Of a stretch of DNA of 64,000 nucleotides, positions 7,092-16,251 are shown one piece after another. Made by a program: the position numbers and the translations under genes. Location of the stretch: NCBI GenBank assembly GCA_036494815.1, contig DASXNV010000063.1, forward strand, positions 62,001 through 126,000, given 5' to 3'. The stretch comes from Poindextera sp036494815 (GTDB taxonomy: Bacteria > Pseudomonadota > Alphaproteobacteria > Caulobacterales > Caulobacteraceae). A model generated the notes under the pieces. It had not been told where the DNA came from and searched no databases. It saw only the letters and a list, made by a program, of their open reading frames with translations. Within the stretch, counting starts at the first letter, position 1, and the number at the start of each line of letters is the position of its first letter.

Positions 7092-10000
7092 GTGAACTGG
7101 GACAAGCTGGACGCCGGCAAACATCGTGGCGAAGCCGAGGTCGTGGCCGAACTGATCGCCGCCGCGCCGCTGGACGCCGCCGAACGCGTGGCCGTTCGCG
7201 CCCAGGCCGAGGGCCTGGTCCTGGCCACCCGCAAGGCGGCCCGCCGCCAGGGCGTGGTGGAAAGCTTCCTGCAGGAATTTTCGCTCGGCACCCGCGAAGG
7301 CCTGGCCCTGATGTGCCTGGCCGAGGCGCTGCTGCGCACGCCCGACGAGGGCACGCGCGACCGGCTGATCGCCGAAAAGATCGGCTCGGCCGACTGGGCC
7401 GCCCATATGGGCCGCTCGCCCAGCCTGTTCGTCAACGCCTCCACCTGGAGCCTGATGCTCACCGGCAAGCTGGTGGATGTGGACGACGAAGCCAAGAACA
7501 ACCTGCCCGCCTTCCTCAAGCGTCTGGCCGGCCGCGTTGGCGAACCGGTGATCCGCAAGGCGGTAGGCGCCGCGGTCGGCATCATGGGCGAGCAGTTCGT
7601 GCTGGGCCAAACCATCGAGGCTGCGCTCAAGCGCGCCCAGGCCGAAAACCTAGTCTGTTCCTTCGACATGCTTGGCGAAGGCGCCCGCACCGCCGCCGAC
7701 GCCGAACGCCACGAAGCGGCCTATGCCCGCGCCATCGGGGTCATCGCCACCCACGCCAAGGGCTTGGGTCCGGAAGCCGCCCACGGGGTCTCGGTGAAGC
7801 TGTCGGCCCTGTCGCCGCGCTATGAAGCTACCCAGGAAGCCCGGGTCTGGGACGAGCTCTATCCTCGTCTGAAGCGCCTGGCCCTCATGGCCGCCGCCGG
7901 AGATATCAATTTCACCCTCGACGCCGAAGAGGCCGATCGGCTGGTCCTGTCGCTGAAGCTGCTGGAGCGGCTATGCGGCGAGCCGGAACTAGCGCAATGG
8001 CGTGGCCTCGGCCTGGCCGTCCAGGCCTATCAAAAGCGCGCGCCCGACGTGATCGCCGCCCTGGCCGGCCTGGCCAGGACCAGCGGCCGCCGGCTGATGG
8101 TTCGGCTGGTCAAAGGCGCCTATTGGGACAGCGAGATCAAGCGCGCCCAGGTTAATGGCCGCCCCGACTACCCGGTCTACACCACCAAGCCGGCCACCGA
8201 TCTTAGCTATCTGGTCTGCGCCCAGGCGCTGATCGCCGCGTCCCCGCACCTCTATGGCCAGTTCGCCACCCACAACGCCTACACCCTGGCGGCCGTGCGC
8301 CGCCTGGCCGACCGCGCCGGGGTCAAGGTCGAGTTCCAGCGCCTGCATGGCATGGGCGAGGCGCTCTATCGCACGGCCGGCGACGTGCAGACCGACACCG
8401 TCCTGCGCGCCTATGCGCCGGTGGGCGGCCATGAGGACCTGCTGCCCTATCTGGTCCGTCGCCTGCTGGAGAACGGGGCCAATACCTCCTTCGTCCACGC
8501 CCTGCTGGATGAGCGCACCCCGGTCCAGGCGGTGATCGTCGATCCCCTGGAGGCGGCGCAGGCCCAACCCAGCCCGCATCCGCGCATCCCCCGCCCCGCC
8601 AATCTCTACGGCCCGGCGCGCATCAATTCCCGGGGCGTCGACCTGTCCGTGCGGGCCGAGCGAGACCGGCTGACCGCCGCCGTCGCCGCTTTGCCCGCCC
8701 TGGACTCGGGCCCGATCGTCGGCGGTGTCCAGCGCGCGGGAGACGCTGCTGTGGAAGTCGCCAGCCCCGTCGACCGCGCCGTCCTCGGCCGAGCCAGCGA
8801 AGCCCAACCAGCGGATATCGACAAGGCTTTCCAGCTCGGCAAACAGGCCCAGCCCGCCTGGGACCGCAGCGGCGGCTCGACCCGCGCCCGGACTCTGCGG
8901 GCCATGGGTGATGCGCTGGAGGCTGACGGCGACCGCCTGATCGCCATCCTGGTCCGCGAGGCCGGCAAAACCTTGCCGGACGCGGTATCGGAAGTGCGCG
9001 AGGCCGCGGATTTCTGTCGCTACTACGCCCATCTGGCCGAAACCCAGTTCGCCGACGCCGAAATCCTCACCGGCCCGGTGGGCGAGACCAACACCCTGCA
9101 CCTGCACGGTCGCGGCGTGTTCGCCTGTATCAGCCCCTGGAACTTCCCCTTGGCCATCTTTACCGGCCAGATCGCCGCCGCCCTCGCCGCCGGCAATGCG
9201 GTGGTGGCCAAGCCGGCCGAACAGACCCCGCTGATCGCGGCGGCCGCCGTGCGCCTGTTCCACGCCGCGGGCCTTGATCCGCGCCTCTTGGCCCTGACGC
9301 CCGGGAGCGGCGAAAGCGTCGGGGCCGCCCTAATCGCCCATCCTGGCCTGGACGGGGTCGCCTTCACTGGCGGCACCGAGACCGCCTGGGCCATCAATCG
9401 CAATCTGGCCGCGCGCAAGGGCCCGATCGTGCCGTTCATCGCCGAGACCGGCGGCCTCAACGCCATGTTCGTGGATACCACCGCCCTGCGCGAGCAGGTG
9501 ATCGACGACGTGATCGCCTCGGCCTTCGGCTCGGCCGGCCAGCGCTGCTCGGCCCTGCGCGTCCTGTTCGCGCCGCATGAGACGGCCGACAGCCTGATCG
9601 AAGGCCTGTCCGGCGCCATGAGCGCCCTGGTTCTGGGCGATCCGGCCGACCCCACCACCGACATCGGCCCGGTGATCGACGCCGAAGCTCAACAGGCCCT
9701 GCAACAGCACCTGACCCGCCTACAGCGCGAGGCCCAGGTGCTGCATCGCCTGACCGCACCCGAGGGCGGTGTCTTCTTTGGTCCCATTCTGGCCGAAATC
9801 CCTACCGCGGGCTTTCTCGAACGCGAGGTGTTCGGCCCGATCCTGCACATCGTCCGCTACGATCCTGAGGGGCTGACCGCCGCGGCGAAGTCACTGGTCG
9901 ATCGCGGCTATGGCCTGACACTGGGCGTGCACAGCCGGCTGGAGCGCTTCGCCGAGGCGGTGATGGCCACGGTTCCTGCGGGCAACGTCTATATCAATCG

Positions 10001-10172
10001 CTCGATCATCGGCGCCGTGGTCGGCGTGCAGCCGTTTGGCGGCGAAGGCCTGTCCGGCACCGGCCCCAAGGCTGGCGGCCCCCACGCCCTGACCCGTTTC
10101 GCCGCCGAGCGGGCGGTCAGCGTCAATATCGCGGCGCTGGGCGGCGACCCGGCCCTGCTCAATCTCGGCTAA
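7092..10172 (+). CDS. putA: Bifunctional proline dehydrogenase / glutamate-semialdehyde dehydrogenase
   Basis: A 1026-residue PutA that converts proline to glutamate: a FAD-dependent proline dehydrogenase makes P5C, and an NAD-dependent aldehyde dehydrogenase finishes the oxidation, with channelling between the sites. The PRODH half shows FTLDAEEADR, RLMVRLVKGAYWDSEI and EFQRLHGMGEALY. The dehydrogenase half has Glu785 (AETGGLNAM) and catalytic Cys819 (GSAGQRCSAL). There is no N-terminal ribbon-helix-helix, so this is a non-DNA-binding PutA. GTG 7092 is preferred because GAGGA (7080-7084) lies 7 bp upstream; an in-frame ATG at 7071 has no such site. Expression is probably under the divergent PutR. 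Confidence 0.96.
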   Translation: MNWDKLDAGKHRGEAEVVAELIAAAPLDAAERVAVRAQAEGLVLATRKAARRQGVVESFLQEFSLGTREGLALMCLAEALLRTPDEGTRDRLIAEKIGSADWAAHMGRSPSLFVNASTWSLMLTGKLVDVDDEAKNNLPAFLKRLAGRVGEPVIRKAVGAAVGIMGEQFVLGQTIEAALKRAQAENLVCSFDMLGEGARTAADAERHEAAYARAIGVIATHAKGLGPEAAHGVSVKLSALSPRYEATQEARVWDELYPRLKRLALMAAAGDINFTLDAEEADRLVLSLKLLERLCGEPELAQWRGLGLAVQAYQKRAPDVIAALAGLARTSGRRLMVRLVKGAYWDSEIKRAQVNGRPDYPVYTTKPATDLSYLVCAQALIAASPHLYGQFATHNAYTLAAVRRLADRAGVKVEFQRLHGMGEALYRTAGDVQTDTVLRAYAPVGGHEDLLPYLVRRLLENGANTSFVHALLDERTPVQAVIVDPLEAAQAQPSPHPRIPRPANLYGPARINSRGVDLSVRAERDRLTAAVAALPALDSGPIVGGVQRAGDAAVEVASPVDRAVLGRASEAQPADIDKAFQLGKQAQPAWDRSGGSTRARTLRAMGDALEADGDRLIAILVREAGKTLPDAVSEVREAADFCRYYAHLAETQFADAEILTGPVGETNTLHLHGRGVFACISPWNFPLAIFTGQIAAALAAGNAVVAKPAEQTPLIAAAAVRLFHAAGLDPRLLALTPGSGESVGAALIAHPGLDGVAFTGGTETAWAINRNLAARKGPIVPFIAETGGLNAMFVDTTALREQVIDDVIASAFGSAGQRCSALRVLFAPHETADSLIEGLSGAMSALVLGDPADPTTDIGPVIDAEAQQALQQHLTRLQREAQVLHRLTAPEGGVFFGPILAEIPTAGFLEREVFGPILHIVRYDPEGLTAAAKSLVDRGYGLTLGVHSRLERFAEAVMATVPAGNVYINRSIIGAVVGVQPFGGEGLSGTGPKAGGPHALTRFAAERAVSVNIAALGGDPALLNLG

Positions 10173-10366
10173 GTCTCAGCAAGATCCAAACAAGCTCTCC
10201 CTTTTTCCGCCACCGGTTTGCTATAGCTGGCGGCTGAGGCCCAAGACGAGATCGAGCCAGGGGCGCACGGCCCTGGGCCTGGATCTTGCTTTCGGTCACA
10301 CAGACAGGATCTGCACCGTATTTTGGGCCAAATTGGCGAGATGTCGGGTCCCCAGGAGCGCTTTGG

Positions 10367-10900
10367 ATGAACTTCCGGTCGATCGGTCTGGGTTTGTTGC
10401 TTACAGCGGTGTCCGCCACCGCCATGGCCCAGATCAACCAGCCCCAGAACGGCGGGCAAAACTCTGCTGGAGGGCAGGCGCCTTATGGCGTCCAGCCGCC
10501 GCCATACCGCGCTCAGCCGACGCCCAGGCCCTATGTCCCTCCGGCGACCCCATTGCCGGTGGCGCCGATGAACCCGGAGCCAAAGGCGGAAGGGGTTCCC
10601 ATGCGGTTCGTCGATCCCCCTGGCTATGGCTGGTGTCGCTATACCGACGATGTGGGCAAACAAACCTTCTACACCGCGCCCTTCCCCGGCGCGCCCAAGC
10701 ACGACGTCACCCCGCGTGACATCGCCTACGCCGACTATATCCACCGCGCCTTCCCTAGCGCTGGCGGCGCGGTCGATTGCTATTGGCGTCCGTTCGACAG
10801 CGCCTACGACTCCCAGGTCAACGAAGAGCAGGCCGAGTCCGCCGACCAGCTGCGCAATTACAAGATGACCAACACCCAGTGGAAGCCGGCGCCGACCTAG
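10367..10900 (+). CDS. Exported proline-rich hypothetical protein
   Basis: A 177-residue protein with a clear Sec signal peptide (MNFRSIGLGLLLTAVSATAMA, cleavage before Q). A Pro/Gln/Gly-rich linker covers roughly residues 23-75. A folded part follows with several aromatic residues and two Cys (GYGWCRYTDD and GGAVDCYWRPF) that could form a disulphide. ATG 10367 has AGGAG about 10 bp upstream; longer frames would lose the signal peptide. It is convergent with the nnr gene. I do not recognise the family. It is probably a small periplasmic protein. Confidence 0.7.
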   Translation: MNFRSIGLGLLLTAVSATAMAQINQPQNGGQNSAGGQAPYGVQPPPYRAQPTPRPYVPPATPLPVAPMNPEPKAEGVPMRFVDPPGYGWCRYTDDVGKQTFYTAPFPGAPKHDVTPRDIAYADYIHRAFPSAGGAVDCYWRPFDSAYDSQVNEEQAESADQLRNYKMTNTQWKPAPT

Positions 10901-10937
10901 GGCGAGCCCTTTTTGTGCCGTAAAGCCAGAAGGGGCC

Positions 10938-12401
10938 TTAGGTTTTCGGCCATCCCATCAACTCGCGCAGCACGGCTGGCGCCAGGCCCGGCAGGTCCTC
11001 GGAAATCAGACCCGGGCCGTGCAGTCCGGCGGCGCGGGCGTGGATCCAGACGGCGGCGCAGGCCGCTTCGAAACTATCCATGCCCTGGGCGATCAGCCCG
11101 CCGATAAAACCGGCCAGCACATCGCCCGAACCCGCGGTGGCCAGCCAGGGTGAACCGTTGGTGTTGACGGCGCAGCGCCCGTCCGGCGCGGCGATCACGG
11201 TATCCGGGCCCTTGATCAGCACCACCGCGTGAGCCTTGACCGCGGCCTGCCGCGCCGCGGTGATCCGCTCGGGCGCCGACTTCAGAAGGCCCGGGAAAAC
11301 CCGTTCGAATTCGCCCACATGTGGCGTCAGCACGTCATCCCGGTCGAGCACCGAAAACAGTTCGGCCGGATCGTCGCGAAAGGCGGTCAGGGCGTCGGCG
11401 TCGATCACCATGGCCGCGCCGGTCCGCGCCAGGGCGAACAGATTGGAGACCGTGGCCTCGTTGACGCCGGCGGCGGGGCCGATAATGGCCGCATCAGCCT
11501 GGGCTGCGGCGGCCTCCACCTCCATGTCGGTATCGAACGGGCGCAGCATCACCGCTTCAACGTGGGCGGCGTTGACCCCCAGAGCGTCAGGTGGCGACAG
11601 CAAGGTCACGAGGCCAGAGCCGATGCGCAACCCAGCCCGCGAGGCCAGGCGCGCGGCGCCGGTGCTCCACATCTCGCCGCTGATCACGATCAGCCGGCCC
11701 CGCGCATGCTTATGCGAGGCGGTTTGCGGCCAAGGCATCCGCAAAGCCCACTGATTGGGGTGGTTTTCCACCAAGGCCGTTGGCGTGGAGATCAAGCCGA
11801 TGTCGGTGACGATGACCTCGCCGCAAAGTTCCCTTCCCGGCTCAATGACATGGGCGAGTTTCTTGCGGTGGAAGGTCAGGGTCAGATCCACCTTTGGCGC
11901 ATAGCCCAGCGGCCGGCCCAGATCCCCGGACAGGCCCGACGGCAGGTCCACAGCGACCAGGATGGCGCCCGAGGTCTCGGCCACCCGCAGGGTTTCGGCC
12001 ACCACGGCGTCCAATCGCTTGGACAGGCCGGCGCCGAACAAGGCGTCGACGATCAGCGACGCGCCCGCCAACGCCCGCGGAACCAAGGGTTCGATCGCCC
12101 CGCCCCACTCGGCCGCCGCCAGGGCCGCATCGCCCTTGAGCCGCTCGCGGTCGCCGCACAGCGCCAACCTGACCGGCCAGCCCGCCGCCACGAGCCTCTG
12201 GGCGACCACAAAGCCGTCGCCACCGTTGTTGCCGGGGCCACAAAGCACGACCGTCTCCCGCGCTGACCAGCGGGACATGATCGCCTGGGCCACCGCCTCA
12301 CCCGCGCGTCGCATGAGCGTGATCCCGTCCACCCCAGAGGCGATGGTCCCCCGATCGGCGGCGGTCATTTCGGCGACGGTGAGGATGTCGTGATCGGCCA
12401 T
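10938..12401 (-). CDS. nnr: Bifunctional NAD(P)H-hydrate epimerase / ADP-dependent dehydratase
   Basis: A 487-residue repair enzyme that restores damaged NAD(P)H hydrates. The N-terminal YjeF/NnrE domain (about 1-215) contains VVLCGPGNNGGDGFVVAQRL and epimerises the R/S hydrates. The C-terminal ribokinase-like NnrD domain has the ATP/ADP-site signature TAGSGDVLAGFIGGL and carries out ADP-dependent dehydration. Fusion of the two activities is the common bacterial form and the length is typical. The gene stands alone, convergent with the exported protein at 10367-10900. Confidence 0.93.
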   Translation of the reverse strand: MADHDILTVAEMTAADRGTIASGVDGITLMRRAGEAVAQAIMSRWSARETVVLCGPGNNGGDGFVVAQRLVAAGWPVRLALCGDRERLKGDAALAAAEWGGAIEPLVPRALAGASLIVDALFGAGLSKRLDAVVAETLRVAETSGAILVAVDLPSGLSGDLGRPLGYAPKVDLTLTFHRKKLAHVIEPGRELCGEVIVTDIGLISTPTALVENHPNQWALRMPWPQTASHKHARGRLIVISGEMWSTGAARLASRAGLRIGSGLVTLLSPPDALGVNAAHVEAVMLRPFDTDMEVEAAAAQADAAIIGPAAGVNEATVSNLFALARTGAAMVIDADALTAFRDDPAELFSVLDRDDVLTPHVGEFERVFPGLLKSAPERITAARQAAVKAHAVVLIKGPDTVIAAPDGRCAVNTNGSPWLATAGSGDVLAGFIGGLIAQGMDSFEAACAAVWIHARAAGLHGPGLISEDLPGLAPAVLRELMGWPKT

Positions 12402-12576
12402 GGCGGCGTCCTGGACCCGAGCGGAAGGGCCCCTCGACTTAAGCGCGCATGGCGCTTGGGGGAAGGGATTATGGCGTACGGCGCATCCATGGGGTGACGC
12501 GCCCGCCCAGGGGTGATTTGGTATCGCTCGTCACGCTTGCCCGCGCTATGACCGAAGTCTGGGTAAAGGAGGGCTT

Positions 12577-13038
12577 ATGTCCACGGTCGAACAACGCTTG
12601 ACGTCTCTCGGGATCACCTTGCCGCAGCCGGTGGCGCCGGTGGCCAACTATGTCCCTTTCGTTCGCGCAGGCGTGCTGGTGCATATCTCCGGTCAGGTCT
12701 CGGTGGACGCTCAGGGTGGCGTTCGCGGCGTGGTCGGCGAGGATGTGGATGCGGAAACGGCCCACAAGGCCGCCCGGATTTGCGGCGTCAACCTCCTGGC
12801 CCAGATGCGCGCCGCCTGCGACGGCGACCTGGAGCGCGTGGTGCGGGTGGTCAAGCTGGCTGGATTCGTTCAGGCTGGACCCAATTTCTTCGAAATTCCC
12901 AAGGTGGTGAACGGCTGTTCCGACCTTATGGTCGAAGCCTTCGGCGATGCGGGCCGCCACGCTCGCTCAGCGGTGGGCGTCTACCGGTTGCCAATGAATT
13001 TCGCCGTCGAGGTCGATGCGGTGGTTGAGATCCGATGA
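12577..13038 (+). CDS. RidA/YjgF-family protein
   Basis: A 153-residue member of the long YjgF/YER057c/UK114 subgroup that resembles chorismate-mutase-fold trimers. Family features are visible: N-terminal PVAPVANYVPFVRAGVLVHISGQVS, a central DLERVVRVVKLAGFVQ and C-terminal ARSAVGVYRLPMNFAVEVDAVVEI. RidA proteins hydrolyse reactive enamine/imine intermediates; whether this subgroup keeps that activity is unclear. AAAGGAGG lies 7 bp before the ATG, a strong ribosome-binding site. It is followed closely by the glycerophosphodiesterase gene and probably co-transcribed with it. Confidence 0.85.
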   Translation: MSTVEQRLTSLGITLPQPVAPVANYVPFVRAGVLVHISGQVSVDAQGGVRGVVGEDVDAETAHKAARICGVNLLAQMRAACDGDLERVVRVVKLAGFVQAGPNFFEIPKVVNGCSDLMVEAFGDAGRHARSAVGVYRLPMNFAVEVDAVVEIR

Positions 13039-13062
13039 GGGAGGTCCGCTGAGGGAAGACTG

Positions 13063-13839
13063 ATGAGCCTGACAGACCAGCTTGATCAACGCACCGTGTT
13101 CGGTGAGGCCTGGGACCTGCTGCTTGCGCCGCCGGTGGCGCACCGCGGGCTATGGGCCACGGACGGCGCGCCGGAAAACTCCCTGGCCGCCTTCCAGGCC
13201 GCTTGCGCCCACGGTTACGGCATCGAATTGGATGTTCAGCTGTCCGCGGACGGCGAGGCCATGGTGTTCCATGACGGCAAGCTGGAGCGGATGACCGGCG
13301 CTGACGGCCGGATCGGCGACCACACCGCAACGGACCTGGCTGGCCTGCGCCTCAACGGCTCGGATGAAGGCATTCCCACCCTGACCGAAGCCCTGGCCGT
13401 GGTCGGCCACCGGGCCATGGTGCAGATCGAACTGAAAACCTCGGCTGGCGAAGTCGGTCCGTTGGAAAAGCGCGTGCATGAGGTGCTGATCGACCACAAC
13501 GGGCCGATCGCCGTGATCGGCTTCAACCCCTATTCCCACGGCTGGTTCGCCCAGCACCATCCCAAAGTGTTGCGGGGCCTGAACAGCTACGGCTATGCCG
13601 ACGAGGGAGCCCGCAAACTGGCGGCAGAACAGCGTCAGGCTTATGCTCGGCTGGAGCATGTGGGCATCGCCCGGCCGCACTTCCTGGCCCTGGGCCTGGA
13701 CATGCTGCCCAGTCCCCGCGCCACCGAATTGCGCCGGCAAGGCATGCCGGTGGTTGCCTGGACCGTACGCAGCGCCGAGGAGTGGGACACCCACAAGGCC
13801 CATTGCGACAACCTGATCTTCGAGGGTTTCGCCGCGTGA
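13063..13839 (+). CDS. Glycerophosphodiester phosphodiesterase family protein
   Basis: A 258-residue single-domain GDPD that cleaves glycerophosphodiesters to glycerol-3-phosphate and an alcohol. Catalytic and metal-binding signatures are present: AHRGLWATDGAPENS, then GIELDVQLSADGEAMVFHD, and an Glu-Lys metal ligand pair in MVQIELKT. No signal peptide is seen, so the enzyme should be cytoplasmic (UgpQ-like). Its stop overlaps the GTG start of the next gene (GTGA), which indicates translational coupling. Confidence 0.9.
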   Translation: MSLTDQLDQRTVFGEAWDLLLAPPVAHRGLWATDGAPENSLAAFQAACAHGYGIELDVQLSADGEAMVFHDGKLERMTGADGRIGDHTATDLAGLRLNGSDEGIPTLTEALAVVGHRAMVQIELKTSAGEVGPLEKRVHEVLIDHNGPIAVIGFNPYSHGWFAQHHPKVLRGLNSYGYADEGARKLAAEQRQAYARLEHVGIARPHFLALGLDMLPSPRATELRRQGMPVVAWTVRSAEEWDTHKAHCDNLIFEGFAA

Positions 13840-14999
13840 TAGGCGTCAAGCCGGCTGTCAGACTGCACAGCCGGATCAAGGACATTGGTCGCGAGGCGTG
13901 GGACGCCTGCGCCGGCAACCCGCAATACCGGTCCAATCCCTTCGTGCTATTCGATTTTCTGAACGCGCTCGAGGAGTCCAACTGCGCCGTCGAGCGCACC
14001 GGTTGGGGGCCGCGCCACATTTCGGTGAAGGACGCATCCGGTGCGGTGGCGGCGGTTGCGCCCCTCTATCTGAAATCCCACAGCCAGGGCGAATACGTGT
14101 TCGACCACGCCTGGGCCGACGCCTATGAACGGGCTGGCGGGGCTTATTATCCCAAGCTGCTCAGCGCGTCGCCGTTCTCGCCAGTGACCGGACCGCGCTT
14201 TCTGGTGCGTCCCGACGTGGACCCGGACGCGGCGCGACGAGTGCTGCTGGGCGGGGCCTTGACCGTGTGCGAACGCACCGGCGCCTCGTCCTTGCACCTC
14301 AATTTTCCGAACGAATCCGATTGGCGGTTCATGGGCGAGCAGGGCCTGCTGCAGCGGCAGAATGTACAGTACCACTGGCGCAACGACGGCTATCAGACTT
14401 TCGACGACTTCCTGGCGGCGCTGTCGTCCGGCCGACGCAAGACCATCCGGCGCGAACGGCGCGACGCCACCGCCAACCTGGAAATCCTGGCTCTGAGCGG
14501 CTCGGACCTGACCGAAGAGCACTGGGACGCCTTTTTCACCTTCTACATGGACACCGGCGGCCGCAAATGGGGCCGGCCTTATCTGAGCCGCCTGTTCTTC
14601 TCGCTGCTGGGCGAGCGCATGGCCGACCGGGTGCTCTTGATCATGGCCCGGCGCGACGGTCGCTGGATCGCCGGGGCCTTGAACCTGATCGGCGATGATT
14701 GTCTCTATGGTCGCAACTGGGGTTGCCTGGAGGAAATCCCATTCCTGCATTTCGAGCTCTGCTACTACCAGGCCATCGAACAGGCGATCCTGCGCGGCTT
14801 GTCCCGCGTGGAAGCCGGCGCCCAGGGGGAGCACAAAATCGCCCGCGGCTACCTGCCCTCCCCGGTCTATTCCGCCCACTGGATCGCCGATCCGGCCCTG
14901 CGCACCCCCGTCGCCCGGTTTCTGGAGCAGGAGCGCGAGCGGGTGCAGGGGGAAATGGAATGGCTGGAGGAGGAGTTTTCGCCGTTTCGCCGGGGGTAA
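13836..14999 (+). CDS. GNAT-fold peptidogalycan biosynthesis/recognition family protein (DUF482-like)
   Basis: A 387-residue protein of the FemAB-like double-GNAT group (PF04339). Recognisable stretches are NPFVLFDFLNALEES, SHSQGEYVFDHAWADAYERAG, YYPKLLSASPFSPVTGPRFL, the basic SGRRKTIRRERR, and GAQGEHKIARGY near the C-terminus. The start is GTG 13836, whose last two bases overlap the upstream stop; a longer frame exists but would run inside the upstream gene. Family members are conserved next to HIT and GDPD genes in proteobacteria, and both occur here. The substrate is unknown; aminoacyl or acyl transfer is inferred from the fold. Confidence 0.82.
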   Translation: MIGVKPAVRLHSRIKDIGREAWDACAGNPQYRSNPFVLFDFLNALEESNCAVERTGWGPRHISVKDASGAVAAVAPLYLKSHSQGEYVFDHAWADAYERAGGAYYPKLLSASPFSPVTGPRFLVRPDVDPDAARRVLLGGALTVCERTGASSLHLNFPNESDWRFMGEQGLLQRQNVQYHWRNDGYQTFDDFLAALSSGRRKTIRRERRDATANLEILALSGSDLTEEHWDAFFTFYMDTGGRKWGRPYLSRLFFSLLGERMADRVLLIMARRDGRWIAGALNLIGDDCLYGRNWGCLEEIPFLHFELCYYQAIEQAILRGLSRVEAGAQGEHKIARGYLPSPVYSAHWIADPALRTPVARFLEQERERVQGEMEWLEEEFSPFRRG

Positions 15000-15049
15000 G
15001 AGTCCGAAAACCGCGAGCGCACAGGGTCAAGGCGCACTAAATTGGAGTC

Positions 15050-15592
15050 ATGACCAATTCTGGCTATTCCCTGTTCGATACGGCCATAGGCGTCTGCGGC
15101 GTCGGGTGGCGCGAGCGCGGCCTGGTGGGGGTGCTGTTGCCGGAGGTCGGCGGCGCGCCGGCGCGGGCGCGGCTGCATGGACGCTTTCCCGATCTGATCG
15201 AGACGACGCCGCCGCCGGAAATCCAGGCCGTGATCGACAGCATCGTCGCCCTGATGAACGGCGAGGCTATCAACCTGTCGGACGCACCGCTGGACCTGGA
15301 CATCGTTTCGCCATTCGAACGCCGGGTCTACGCCATCGCGCGCGCCATCCCGCCGGGAAGGACCATGACCTATGGCGAGATCGCCGTGCAGTTGGGCGAC
15401 AAGCTGCTGGCGCAACAGGTGGGCCAGGCCATGGGCAACAATCCCTGGCCCATCGTGGTGCCCTGCCATCGCGTGCTAGGCGCTGGCGGCAAGATGGTGG
15501 GCTTTTCCGCGCCTGGTGGGGTCAGCACTAAGGAAAGGATGCTGGCCATCGAAGGCTACTTCCCCGGCGGCCAGCCATCGCTGTTTGGCTAG
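15050..15592 (+). CDS. ogt: Methylated-DNA-protein cysteine methyltransferase
   Basis: A 180-residue suicide repair protein that transfers alkyl groups from O6-alkylguanine to Cys139 in the PCHRV motif (residues 138-142). The helix-turn-helix recognition segment (TYGEIAVQLG), the asparagine hinge (GNNPWPIVVPCH) and the C-terminal LAIEG are all present. There is no AraC-type regulatory domain, so it is Ogt-like and probably constitutive. GGAG lies only 2 bp before the ATG, so initiation may be inefficient. Confidence 0.93.
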   Translation: MTNSGYSLFDTAIGVCGVGWRERGLVGVLLPEVGGAPARARLHGRFPDLIETTPPPEIQAVIDSIVALMNGEAINLSDAPLDLDIVSPFERRVYAIARAIPPGRTMTYGEIAVQLGDKLLAQQVGQAMGNNPWPIVVPCHRVLGAGGKMVGFSAPGGVSTKERMLAIEGYFPGGQPSLFG

Positions 15593-15598
15593 ACGCAG

Positions 15599-15621
15599 GG
15601 TTGCCAGCCAAGCTGGCGACC
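15599..15621. other. Strong hairpin between ogt and acetyltransferase gene
   Basis: GGTTGCCAGC (15599-15608) pairs with GCTGGCGACC (15612-15621) across a 3-base loop. That is ten pairs including one G-T. No T-run follows, so it is not a canonical terminator. It lies in the 44-bp gap directly before the next start codon and may limit readthrough or shape translation. Confidence 0.5.
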
Positions 15622-15636
15622 GCCAAAACTGCCGCC

Positions 15637-16233
15637 ATGCCCTGGCCCGACGAAATCACCCTGAGCGGCGACCATGTTCGCCTGGAGCCCCTGACCCAAG
15701 ATCATGGGGGTGACCTAATCGAGGCGGTCCGCGACGGTGAACTCTGGCGCTTGTGGTACACCAGCATTCCAACACCCGAGGACCTGGCGGCGGAGATCGA
15801 CCGCCGGCTTGGCCTGCGCGAAACGGGCTCCATGCTGCCCTTCGCCGCGATCGATCCCGCCAGCGGGCGCGCGGTGGGCATGACCACCTATATGAACATC
15901 GACGCAGCGAACCGGCGTGTGGAGATAGGGAGCACCTGGTATCGGCGCAGCGTCCAGCGCTCACCGCTGAACACCGAGGCCAAGTTTCTGCTGCTGGGCC
16001 ACGCCTTCGAGGCCCTGGAGTGCATCGCCGTGGAGTTTCGCACCCACTTCTTCAACCAGGCCAGCCGCCGAGCGATCGAGCGGCTGGGCGCCAAGCTGGA
16101 CGGGGTTCTGCGCAGCCACAGCCGCGCCGCCAACGGGACCCTTCGCGACACCTGCGTCTATTCGATCATCGCCAGCGAATGGCCCACCGTACGCGCCCAC
16201 CTGGCCTTCCAGATGGAAAAGCCGCGCGAATAG
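15637..16233 (+). CDS. GNAT-family N-acetyltransferase (RimJ/RimL-like)
   Basis: A 198-residue acetyltransferase that should transfer acetyl from acetyl-CoA to an amine. RimJ/L-type features: ITLSGDHVRLEPL at the start, FAAIDPASGRAVGMTTYMNID, EIGSTWY, and FNQASRRAIERLGAKLDGVLR near the end. ATG 15637 is preferred to a TTG at 15601, which would lie inside the hairpin and has no ribosome-binding site. Homologues are often annotated as acetylating small molecules or protein N-termini; the substrate here is unknown. Confidence 0.85.
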   Translation: MPWPDEITLSGDHVRLEPLTQDHGGDLIEAVRDGELWRLWYTSIPTPEDLAAEIDRRLGLRETGSMLPFAAIDPASGRAVGMTTYMNIDAANRRVEIGSTWYRRSVQRSPLNTEAKFLLLGHAFEALECIAVEFRTHFFNQASRRAIERLGAKLDGVLRSHSRAANGTLRDTCVYSIIASEWPTVRAHLAFQMEKPRE

Positions 16234-16251
16234 GTCGCGACCGAAGCACGC

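Noticed and set aside
10256..10278. Hairpin after putA as terminator
   Set aside because: The stem is present but no T-run follows on the plus strand, and it is 84 bp from the stop, so support is too weak.
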